From contig NW_022204536.1 in assembly GCF_008831285.2 (NCBI RefSeq), positions 1 to 12,500 of the forward strand: a DNA stretch of 12,500 bases, read 5' to 3'. The first letter of the stretch is position 1. Each line of letters starts with the position of its first letter. The DNA comes from Nymphaea colorata (Eukaryota > Streptophyta > Magnoliopsida > Nymphaeales > Nymphaeaceae). Below are positions 1-7,605 of this stretch, piece after piece. The notes under the pieces were generated by a model, which had not been told where the DNA came from, ran no database searches, and was given only the letters and a program-made list of their open reading frames with translations. The position numbers and the translations under genes were made by a program.

Positions 1-312
1 AGCGATAGGGTGGCCTCCTTGGCTGAGAACGGCCCCAATTCCAACCTCACATCGTCTGTCTCTATTGTGAACTGCTGGTTGAAATCCGGAGTGTAAGAAC
101 GGGCGCAGACATAAGGGCAAGCTTTAACTTTTCAAAGGCTGCCCTAGCCTTATCCGACCACTGAAAGGCTCCTTTCTTGAGCATCTGGGTCAAAGGCTGT
201 GCGATCAAACCATAACCTTGTATAAAACGCCTATAGTACCCAGTCAAACCGAGGAATCCGCGGAGTCCTTTCAAGTCCTTAGGCAGTGGCCATTTCTGCA
301 TGGCTTCTAATT
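1..312 (-). pseudogene. RT thumb/connection and start of RNase H, element A
   Basis: Reading leftwards from about 313, the minus strand encodes [20 protein letters not shown] and then [10 protein letters not shown], the conserved stretch just after the RT palm in Ty3/gypsy polyproteins. Next comes [20 protein letters not shown], the usual lead-in to RNase H. Near 45-68 the peptide FTIETD appears, matching the first catalytic Asp strand of RNase H. After that the frame breaks, and pieces resembling GIGAVL and GGHPIA are scattered over different frames up to position 1. RNase H removes the RNA template during reverse transcription. The domain is cut by the window edge and shows at least one frameshift. 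Confidence 0.82.
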
Positions 313-1030
313 TTCGGGGTCTGCCCGAACCCCTTGTTGGCACACTATGTGCCCTAGATAACCAATAGAAGGTTGTCCAAAGCTGCATTTGGACATCTTG
401 GCGTATAATTGGTTATCTCTCAGTACCTGAAGAGCAATAGCGAGATGCTTCTGATGTGATTCTTCAGACTGACTGTAAATTAAGATGTCATCAAAGAAAA
501 CTAAGATGAAATCGCGGAGGTAATGTCTGAAGACGTCGTTCATGCACCTCTGAAACGTTGCTGGTGCGTTAGTTAGACCAAATGGCATGACGAGGAACTC
601 GTAGTGCCCGTCATGCGTCCTGAAAGCGGTCTTGTGGACGTCATCCTTGTACATACGAATTGATGATAGCCGCTCGTAAGTCGATCTTGGGAGAAAATAG
701 TTGCTCCGGCTAGTTCATCCAATAACTCATCAATTACCGGTATGGATGTCTATCCTTCACGGTGGCTTCATTCAGGGCGCGGTAATCTACACAGAAGCGC
801 CAGGTGTTGTCTTTCTTCTTCACAAGTAGGACCGGTGAGAGAAAGGGCTGCTACTTGGTTGCACAATGCCACTCTCCAACATTTCTTTAACCAGACGCTC
901 GATTTCAGCCTTCTGGTATATCCATACCTATAGGGGCGCACATTAACCGGTTCTGCCCCGTGAGTCATTATGATCCTATGGTCATAGGATCTCTGCGGTG
1001 GAAGCCCTTTTGGCTCCTCAAAGACGTCCT
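310..1030 (-). pseudogene. Reverse transcriptase domain, element A, frameshifted
   Basis: The N-terminal side has [17 protein letters not shown] and then [11 protein letters not shown] (around 924-941), typical of the start of a plant Ty3/gypsy RT. The palm is readable in one frame from 654 to 307: [34 protein letters not shown], and the catalytic FFDDIL box at 498-481. FFDD replaces the commoner YVDD, a variant known in plant gypsy elements. YLGHIV and GVRADPEN follow. Between about 655 and 930 the matching pieces (a KDRHP-like stretch near 740-755, a GYHQ-like stretch before 654) lie in other frames, so at least two frameshifts separate fingers from palm. The domain would copy element RNA into cDNA in the cytoplasmic virus-like particle; as read, it cannot be translated whole. 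Confidence 0.9.
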
Positions 1031-1144
1031 CATATTGATTCAGCACCAGCTGAATTCGTTCTGGTACTATTTCTTTCTGCTCTTCTTTTTCTGGCACATC
1101 AGTAGCGAGTGCCATTACCCCAGCACGCGGGCTGCTCGGCTTCA

Positions 1145-1560
1145 ATTGCCCGAAGTGCAGTCTTGGGACGAGTTGTGCTGGTTAAGCCCTGTAGCGTCAT
1201 GGGCTCTTCGTCGCCGTCGGGAGTGAAGGTCATGCTGAAGTTCTTCACATCCCACGATATGATGCCAAGCGTGAAAAACCATGGCATCCCGAGAATAAGG
1301 TCCACTCCATCTAAAGGAATGACTAGAAGTCGATCTTGAACGGTTTTCTCCTGATCACAACTTCTATGCCTTTCCCTTCGTTATGGCACTTTAATCTCAT
1401 ACCCCCTCCCACGATTATAGTTTGGGGGTGGCTTGATTCAAGGGAGACGTTGCATCTACGTGCCGCTTCCTCTGTTAGGAAGTTTTTAGTCGCTCCGTTA
1501 TCAAGCAGAATCAGGACCTTATGTCCGTTTATCCTCCCAAATACCCTGAATGAGTTGGCT
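1145..1560 (-). pseudogene. Aspartic protease domain, element A
   Basis: This retropepsin-like domain would cleave the Gag-Pol polyprotein. The catalytic loop reads VLILLDNGATKNF, with DNGAT at 1502-1488; Asn replaces the Ser/Thr of the usual DSGA/DTGA. The frame continues through LTEEAARRCNVSLES and a glycine-rich IIVGGG stretch. It shifts near 1310-1340 and resumes at 1305 with DLILGMPW, matching the usual C-terminal ILGMPW strand of plant gypsy proteases. The same site in element B is where element A is inserted: positions 1479-1483 here (GAAGT) correspond to 7648-7652. A's uninterrupted sequence across that point is what shows B to be the interrupted copy. Confidence 0.85.
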
Positions 1561-3111
1561 TATTGGGATCTTGCATTGAGTGCAGAGACTCTGCCTCGGT
1601 TGGCTTTTCTTCTTTGGCGGGAGTCTCTTCAATTCGGACTTCTTTCTTTTTCTCGCTTGTTTAGTCGCCTCTTGATAACTATTTCCTCATCTGATGAGGA
1701 CGAGCTGGTCTATACGGCGTAGTAGACGAATCGCTACACGAACTAGACTCGTCATCGCTTACCACCTGTACCCTGTAATACGTTGGGCACTGATGGTTCT
1801 TGTCCCACTTTCCCTCACATCTGTAGCACAGGCCTTTCCGCCTGAACTCTTCAATCTGTTTAGGCGTGAGGTAACGCGTTGGTGGTTTTCGGCCTTGCCT
1901 TGGTTTGGGCCTTGTGGTGGCCGATAATCACTCCCTCTTCGGATGGGAGTTGGTTCCTTCCCTCTAAATCGAGAACCAGAGGAGTAGGAAGGTCTCCTCC
2001 TCTGCTTGTCCATCTTATGAGCCTTCTTCTCGGCTCTCTTTCCTCTATTTGCTCCTCGTAGAGACGGGCCATGGCAAACATTCTTCAGCCTGTTGAAGCG
2101 GTGAATTTTCAATTCTCTCTTCACTTCGCTTTTAAGGCCGCCTTTGAACGCTCCGATGAGGGCCTTCTCTGGCCACTGGACCATGCTAGCCAACCTCTCA
2201 AATTGACGTTGGTAGGCTGCAACGGTTGAGGATTGACCAGATTCTTGAGGTCCTCATCATAATCGATGAATGTTGAATCTCCGAACTGTAATTGGAGACT
2301 CGCCTTGTACTTCTCCCAAGTTGGAATCTGCCGTTTTGTGATCGAACCACAAATAATGGGTTGTGGCCTCTCCTGTCATGTTCGCAGTGGCAATTTCAAT
2401 CCACTCGTCTTGGGGTACACGATGGCACAAGAAGTACCTCTCGGCCATGAATAGCCACTCCCGTAAGTGCTCCCCATTGAATTTGGGAAACTCATAACGA
2501 ACGGTGGGAGTTCGCCTCTCTTCTTGAAGCTGACGTTGCGCTCTTCTAGGACGTAGAGGAGATTCGTCCTGTTCCACTTCTGAATCGTAATAGGTGCGAT
2601 TCATTCTGCTGCTAGCGAACCTTTGCACTCTTGGCGTTCTATAATATTCGCTAGTGGGCTCAATGGGCTGTCGCTCTTGCGGGGGACCCATATGTAAAAG
2701 TCTGCCCCCTTCCGTACTTGTTCCGATGTGCGAGAGATTGTTCGGATCTATCTCAGTATCGGTGGGGTAGGTAGGGGCACCTAACACACCTTTGCCTTTG
2801 TTCGGACCCTGAGTGGTCCTTTCCCCTCCTGGGTTCTGGTTGGTCGCTAACTGCTTCAAAAGACCGCGAATTTCATCCATCTCATTTTGCCGCTCTCGGT
2901 TTTGTCTTTCCAATTCTCGTTTGCGGACTTGATCGGATTTGTTCATATCATTTCTCATTTGCAACAGCTCTTTTTCAATGTTCAAAATTCTGCCCATGGC
3001 ATAGTTGGGAACTGGTCCCGCTTGTGTGCTTGGAGCTTCCTCAGGTTGATCGTTGAGGGGCTCCTCAAGGACAGGCTCGTCGGGATTGAACTGCTTCTTT
3101 GACTTACCCAT

Positions 3112-3720
3112 AATTGTTTAGGGCGGTTATATGTCAAAGAACTACCGAAGAAAGAAATCCTAGCTAAAATTCCAAAAAACTGACGCTGCCACTCTCAAGC
3201 GCGAAGTCGCTGTCCGACTCCTAAACTGCTGGCTGATCCCTGCCCGAAGACCTGATCTGCCGACTGACTCTGCCCTACTGCCCTACGCTGCCGCTGCCCT
3301 AGCTGCCGGTAGCGCGTTTAGAGGCAAGGGAGACGGGTTGGCCCGTCTAGTGCCGCGCTTCGCCTAAGCGCCTCGGCACTCCCACTTCGCCCACGGCCGG
3401 GCTTTTAGAAGCCTAAATCACCGCACCCTCCTGGTGCCTCGGTGACGAACCGGGAGCTCGGCTGCCCTCGGGTGCACGGAATGTACAGCCCCCTACTTGC
3501 TAAAAGTGAGCAAGCAAAGCCTTAAACACGTACGAAGACGGAAGTCGTGGGGACTCCAGAAAACTAAAATCTGCTCTAGATAACCGAAAATAGACTGACT
3601 AGATAACCAAAAGAAGTCCACTGACACTCGGGAAATCCGAAAAGAAGACCGTCTGCACTGCCGTTGATGAAGCTTCCTCGTAGGTCTAAGTGCTCGAACC
3701 GACGGTGTTCCTCAAGATTC
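3112..3720 (-). other. 5' leader of element A between PBS and gag
   Basis: This is 609 nt without a convincing reading frame. It is GC-rich in the middle (about 3300-3480) and holds at least five short perfect hairpins between 3331 and 3514, listed separately. A short direct repeat, ctagataacc, occurs at 3576-3585 and 3599-3608. The leader is identical, as far as I can see, to 9289-9897 of element B. In LTR retrotransposons this region carries RNA packaging and dimerisation signals and can control Gag translation; those roles are inferred from position here. Confidence 0.8.
3331..3514 (-). promoter_or_regulatory. Hairpin cluster in the gag leader, element A
   Basis: Five perfect stems were read directly: 3331-3337 with 3342-3348 (7 bp, 4-nt loop); 3350-3355 with 3374-3379 enclosing 3356-3360 with 3366-3370 (6+5 bp, 5-nt loop, 3-nt bulge at 3371-3373); 3400-3404 with 3409-3413 (5 bp); 3419-3423 with 3440-3444 enclosing 3424-3427 with 3433-3436 (5+4 bp, 5-nt loop, 3-nt bulge at 3437-3439); and 3496-3501 with 3509-3514 (6 bp). 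The second and fourth share one plan, with the same bulge (AGG on the element's sense strand). Function is unknown; packaging or dimerisation is a guess from position. Confidence 0.55.
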
Positions 3721-3732
3721 GCTCTGATACCA
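3721..3732 (-). promoter_or_regulatory. Primer-binding site, initiator tRNA-Met, element A
   Basis: The minus strand reads TGGTATCAGAGC, complementary to the 3' end of plant initiator tRNA-Met including CCA. It lies two bases (AT on the sense strand) inside the LTR end ...CCTAACA at 3735. Minus-strand cDNA synthesis primes here. This site fixes the low-coordinate LTR boundary and the element's direction. Confidence 0.95.
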
Positions 3733-4066
3733 ATTGTTAGGACCACACCGGTTGGCCTAAGAAAATCCGACCAATGCGATCCTAAACTTCCCAGGACCTT
3801 CTTGAGGCCTATTCTAAAAACCGAAAAACCTAGGTAATTACACAATGATCTACCCGGCCGGACAGGACCCCGGCGCAAAACCCAATAGGTAGGGAGATAC
3901 ACTTGTAGGTTACCCGAGTCCCAAATATTCCTAACTAAGTCTGCCTACTACAAAAACACTAACAGGGTCGTGAGGCCTTTACAATTCGCGAGCGATACAA
4001 GAGAACACTCAATCTCACTCACAAACCACGCAAACCACACTAACGTACAAACCACACCCAACAGAA

Positions 4067-4073
4067 GTAAATA
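4067..4073 (-). promoter_or_regulatory. Alternative TATA-like box near the LTR 3' end
   Basis: The minus strand reads CCCCCTATTTACTTC, with TATTTAC at 4073-4067. If used, transcription would start near 4040, giving a conventional short R-U5 of about 300 nt and placing the W-box cluster and G-boxes upstream as enhancers. It is a weaker match than the TATATATT at 7046-7039. The sequence does not say which is used. Confidence 0.25.
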
Positions 4074-4917
4074 GGGGGTCTGGCTCCTTGTGGTCGTGTC
4101 TCGGGCACAGTGCCCTCGAGGTACCTCACGGGGGAGCTAGGCCGAAGCCAAGGCTAAAACAGAAATGCTGGAAATAAACTAATATGCTACCTACGACTGA
4201 AAGCAAATCCCGCCCGAAGCTACAAGGGGGATAGGAGACGATACCGGCCAAGGATCGCCCTTGGCGTAGCCGGATAGGTCTCGGGGTGATGACCTGCCCC
4301 CGAGCACTGCAGCTCACAGAACAGGAAGACCGACTGAGGTGTGCCTCCACGTAGCCTGCTGCTCGGGCTGACCGCTGCCTGAAGACGCTGAAGGTAGGCC
4401 GCACGCTGGTGGACGGGTTGACTGCCGAGGTCTGGTCGCTGCTCGTTTACGGTGGCCGCTGCGCTATTGCCGCGATGAATTCTGCGGTAGCAGCGCTAAC
4501 GTCGAGCCAAGACCGCTGCTGACACTCGCTGGGCCTAGAGGCAGACGCGCGCCGGGAACGAGGACGCTGTCTCGAACTGCTACGGTCGTGCCGTCGAGGA
4601 TGCCGGGAGCGATCGTCTGCTGTCTGGTCGAGGGTCGCCGATCAGGACGAGGTCGCCTGGCGTCTGCTGCCGATGTGCTGCTGCTGCACTGAAGAAGACG
4701 GAACAGGGCCGGAAGGGCCGCCTGGACTGCCGAGGGGGGCTGCTGTCACAGCGACAGCGCCTGCCTGCCTAACTCCGGAGTGTGGCTCGGCCACGGGCGC
4801 CGGTGGATGCCGACGAAGAGGCAGGGGCCGTTGTAAGGGCCGGCGAGCCGGCTGAACCTAATCCTAGCTAAGGCTGGGTTGGCTGGTTTCGGTTGGGCTC
4901 TACTAGGTGGTAGGTCT

Positions 4918-5304
4918 AGTCAAGCAGGTTCGGGTCAGGGTAGGCTCAGTCAAACAGGGTTTAGGTTCAGTCACGGGTTGACCTAGCTAATAGGTTGGTT
5001 CAGTAAGGGAGGTTAAGGTCGAGCCTAAGCTCACGGTGCTGGTCAAAGTTGACCAAGTGCGGAAGGTTCAACTAACTAGGTGGTTGACTAAATGGACCGA
5101 GTCAATGGGTCCGGGTCAAGTAGGTCAAGGGTCACTCGAGGTAGGCTCGAGTCGCTAAGGGAGGCTACCAACGAAGTGGGCTTGGTGGACTAGCTGACCT
5201 AGTTGACTAAGGCTAAGGGTCAATGCCGATCTAGGTTGGCTCGGTAGAGGTTTAGCCTAGGTGCGGGTTCGGTGCAGGAGGTTGCCTAGTGGGTTCGGTT
5301 GACT
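4918..5304. promoter_or_regulatory. W-box (TTGACY) cluster in LTR of element A
   Basis: Twelve W-box hexamers lie within 387 bp on both strands, at first bases 4918, 4948, 4978, 5041, 5049, 5084, 5100, 5114, 5123, 5203, 5218 and 5299. A random sequence of this length would hold about 0.4 by my own count. TTGAC[C/T] is the binding core for plant WRKY factors in defence and stress responses. The stretch is also rich in ctagg, ggttc and gtcaa words, so it may have grown from a degenerate short repeat. WRKY binding is inference. Confidence 0.55.
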
Positions 5305-5335
5305 GGGCTGGTCTTACCCAGGGAATGCACCGATG

Positions 5336-5351
5336 CTTGCCACGTGGCAAG
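5336..5351. promoter_or_regulatory. 16-nt perfect palindrome with G-box
   Basis: CTTGCCACGTGGCAAG is its own reverse complement and centres on CACGTG. G-boxes of the form CCACGTGG are strong sites for plant bZIP and bHLH (PIF-type) factors. It sits 32 bp beyond the last W-box. Confidence 0.5.
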
Positions 5352-5521
5352 ACGGACGGACACGACAGAGAGAGCTAGAGAACGCTAGCTCTTAGGAATG
5401 GAGCTCGAATTCTCGCCTAAGGGTTAGGGAGAAATGCGACAAGGAAGGAGAGGAGATTGGGGGCGAAGGGCCAGGTGGCGCTCTCGTGTGAGCTCGGATG
5501 AGGCTAAGGCTGAGATGGGGA

Positions 5522-5527
5522 CACGTG
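5522..5527. promoter_or_regulatory. G-box / ABRE-like site
   Basis: CACGTG in the context GGACACGTGGAC. ACACGTGG resembles the abscisic-acid response element core (ACGTGG). It is the second of three G-boxes within about 440 bp of the LTR; function is inferred. Confidence 0.4.
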
Positions 5528-5733
5528 GACCAGATCTACGGTGGAGGATTACTGCGGATCGGATCAAGAGGGAAAGGAGGAAACGGCTGAGGAAGAATAG
5601 GTAAGATGGCGCGAGGTGGAGGAGTTTCCTAAAACTAAGGAGGAAAGATCCAAGGAAATAGGAAAAGGGGATCTCGCAGGGCCTGGCTGGGGGACAAGTG
5701 GCGAGATGCGGGACCAAGGTGGGTAGCTGGCAG

Positions 5734-5757
5734 GTGAGGTGGCGAGTGAGGTGGCGG
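5734..5757. repeat. 12-bp tandem duplication
   Basis: gtgaggtggcga is followed directly by gtgaggtggcgg, two copies differing at the last base. It lies in the polypurine-rich (plus strand) part of the LTR and also occurs in element B at +6177. Probably replication slippage. Confidence 0.6.
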
Positions 5758-5775
5758 AGGGCTGGCTCGGATTGC

Positions 5776-5785
5776 GACACGTGTC
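5776..5785. promoter_or_regulatory. Palindromic G-box GACACGTGTC
   Basis: A 10-nt perfect palindrome centred on CACGTG, the third G-box of the LTR. It is typical of bZIP/bHLH sites in plant promoters; use here is inferred. Confidence 0.4.
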
Positions 5786-6764
5786 AAGATGAACGCGTGA
5801 GGATCCTTGCGAGTTAGGGTTGACGCGGTGGAGATGGCGAGGAGCTGGAAGGGGAGCGGCGGCTGCGAGATTGCTTCCTAATTCGGTGGAGCAGCTGATT
5901 GCGAGCTGATCCTGAATCGGGACAGATGGCAGCAGCTGGGACAAGGGCACAGATGGGCGGCTGGATGATGGACAGATGTCGAAATTAAAGGCTGAGATGA
6001 AACGGAGGGGGACTTGCCGGAAATGGCAGATGCGACGGAGGAGGAAGCTCCAATTCGCACCGGCGGCCTGAGCTAACGCTCGGAACTTAATTGACCGTAA
6101 TACCCCTTTCAAAATTTTAGTTAAAACACTAGGGAAGAAGGGCAATTCGGTCCCTAACGCCGGAATCAATGGCGACCACCGGAATTAGCAGCGATGGCCG
6201 GATTCAAACAATTTTCCGGCGAGATTCTATCTCGAGATCCAGCCGACGGAACTCGCCCCTTTTTGATATTTAGAAAGCTCTTTTCTGGGCGATTCACGGG
6301 GATCACTCCTCTTCTTCAGATCTCGACCAGAGAGCGAGATTTCTTAACTTTTGAGCCTCTGGTCCGACAGATCAAAAGGGAGAACAGGCCGCTAGAAATT
6401 GTAATTTTCTTATCGATTTGTCTTTCTAATCCGGCCAACTGCCTACTAGGGATCAAACGTCTGATTTCAATCCCGCGACGCGATCTGCAATTTCTGATTA
6501 GAACAGAAAACGCCCAAATTCTGATTCCCCTCTTCGGGTATGCCGAGGGAGGAACCGAGAGAAGACGCCCTGTGTTCTAAGGCAGAATGCAGCAATCGGG
6601 CAGCGAGAGAGAGATCGAAATTCGTCTCCTCTTCGGTGTCGAATTGAAGCCGGCGGTAGATCCGTCGCCTTCAATCTTCCCTATGCTGGAATCGGCCTCA
6701 CAGTACCCTCGTGATCAGGGCAAAGGCACCGATTTCAGAACTTTGAAAAAGCTCGAAAGGGGGT

Positions 6765-6771
6765 ACTTACG
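6765..6771 (-). promoter_or_regulatory. Candidate 5' splice site in the LTR transcript
   Basis: The minus strand reads TTGTCAC|GTAAGTACC, with GTAAGT at 6770-6765, a full match to the plant donor consensus. It lies about 270 nt downstream of the TATA box at 7046-7039, after a CT-rich leader-like stretch. That arrangement resembles the first exon and intron start of a plant gene. Candidate acceptors further on include GTGTTTTTGTAG (near 3945) and GGATTTTCTTAG (near 3755), both in the last part of the LTR. Splicing is not shown. Confidence 0.35.
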
Positions 6772-6967
6772 TGACAAGGGAGGGATCGCCGCCGGTGGTG
6801 GAGATCCGCCGATGCCTTCTTCCTTATGCCTATGTCTCGGACGGCGGCTCTTCAAGGAATTTCTGGATTCGGAAGCGTCGTGGAGGTAGAGGACGCGAGG
6901 AGGGAGAAGACGCCTGGTTCTCGGGTTGAACAAGGTGGGAGACGAGAGGGGAGAAGCCTCGTGCGAG

Positions 6968-6978
6968 GAGAGAGAGAG
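6968..6978 (-). promoter_or_regulatory. CT run (Y-patch-like) downstream of TATA
   Basis: An uninterrupted CTCTCTCTCTC on the minus strand lies about 65 nt past the TATA box, with further CT-rich sequence after it. Plant core promoters often carry such pyrimidine patches around the start site. This supports the promoter reading of 6770-7050 but is weak alone. Confidence 0.35.
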
Positions 6979-7038
6979 TGCCACACCAAATACCAATCTT
7001 TGATTAATTTTTCGATCCTTTCTACATTGAGTTTACAG

Positions 7039-7046
7039 AATATATA
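7039..7046 (-). promoter_or_regulatory. TATA box, likely LTR promoter
   Basis: The minus strand reads TTTAGTATATATTCTG, with TATATATT at 7046-7039, about 600 bp from the LTR 5' end. A start site near 7010 is expected. The CT run and splice donor follow downstream on the same strand. If this is the promoter, U3 is about 640 nt and R plus U5 exceed 3 kb, so most of the LTR would be transcribed leader or intron. The competing site is at 4073. Confidence 0.45.
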
Positions 7047-7227
7047 CTAAACATAATGCGAGCCCTAATTACATGTTAACCTAGCTCGCTACTTAGTCTA
7101 ATGTCAAAAATGCGCAAGGCACAACCCGCCTTGCTAGGTCTCTACTACAAAACTTGACGTCGACATGAAATAGATGACGCAACCTAAACCGGGCCTAGCG
7201 CCCAACTCAAAAATCGAAAGCTAAAGT

Positions 7228-7343
7228 CCCTAAGTCTTGTGGACTTAGGGCGGGGACCTCGTGTGGGTTACCGCCCACACTTCGGAAATTCGAGCATGGG
7301 TCAAGTCCGATTGGCTCGGACCTGAACCTAAGCCTCTCGGCTT
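7228..7343. other. Row of four hairpins near the LTR 5' end
   Basis: Four perfect stems follow one another: 7228-7236 with 7242-7250 (9 bp, 5-nt loop), 7261-7267 with 7274-7280 (7 bp, 6-nt loop), 7305-7310 with 7316-7321 (6 bp, 5-nt loop) and 7330-7334 with 7339-7343 (5 bp, 4-nt loop). They lie upstream of the TATA box, so they belong to U3. They could act as DNA cruciforms or, at the 3' end of an element transcript, as RNA structure. Function unknown. Confidence 0.5.
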
Positions 7344-7605
7344 TAGATAGGCTCAAGCGTTCGGGGAATTTGGACTCACGCTCGGATTAACCTGATCAAG
7401 CTCGGTGAGCCTCGCAATAGGTTCTAGAACGTCTTGAGTTCCACCTGGTTTGAGCACTCTTTCGGACCTAGTTGCTCCTCCCACGCCGCCCGCTGCAACT
7501 GGCTCGAGTGCTGACTTAGCCTCGCTTGGACTTTCTTCGTGCTGCCTTAGCGCCTGTGTCCACAAATCCGAGGCCTTTCGTCTTGACCGACTGGTTTCGG
7601 CCTGA

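Larger units (their letters stand above)
1..3111 (-). pseudogene. gag-pol: gag-pol polyprotein of element A, frameshifted, 3' end outside window
   Basis: Starts at an ATG on the minus strand at 3111 (MGKSKKQFNP...). The frame is intact for about 262 codons, to 2326, and matches the Gag of element B exactly. From 2326 leftwards it is broken repeatedly. Against B there are nine one-base deletions (near 1557, 1655, 1664, 1711, 1898, 2040, 2077, 2086, 2235) and one one-base insertion (2325), with no substitution. The part left of 1479 has no counterpart in the window, but its domains lie in different frames, with breaks near 1310-1340, 900-930, 655-730, 307-315 and inside 1-62. Gag and protease share one frame in B, so the ancestral product was probably a single Gag-Pol polyprotein for capsid, maturation, reverse transcription and integration. 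As read, no full product can be made. The breaks may be sequencing errors rather than mutations. Confidence 0.88.

Noticed and set aside
3576-3902. 108-codon frame on the minus strand (also 9753-10079)
   Set aside because: Starts at GTG and runs across the LTR end and the PBS, so it cannot be a unit of the element.
4126-4404. 92-codon minus-strand frame in the LTR (also 10303-10581)
   Set aside because: Starts at GTG; composition is that of GC-rich noncoding sequence and nothing in it is recognisable.
4673-4855. Cys-rich plus-strand frame of 60 codons (also 10850-11032)
   Set aside because: The Cys run comes from a short TGC repeat; the rest is Gly/Arg low complexity. No signal peptide or family match is visible.
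4855-5330. Possible minisatellite or CRISPR-like array
   Set aside because: The words ggtt, ctagg and gtcaa recur, but with no fixed period or constant repeat unit; treated as a W-box-rich degenerate stretch instead.
5424-5780. Sense-strand frame of 118 codons in the LTR (also 11601-11957)
   Set aside because: Starts at GTG, overlaps the 201-codon frame in another phase, and has no recognisable domain.
5564-6169. Sense-strand frame of 201 codons in the LTR (also 11741-12346)
   Set aside because: It begins at TTG rather than ATG, is Ser/Pro/Leu-rich with no domain, and one of the only two differences between copies changes a residue in it (Pro to His). GC-rich, pyrimidine-rich sequence gives long open frames by chance.
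6194-6580. 128-codon plus-strand frame with ATG, antisense to the LTR
   Set aside because: No known motif, no supporting promoter on that strand, and it lies antisense to the candidate transcribed leader. Antisense genes occur in some plant retrotransposons, but not typically inside the LTR.
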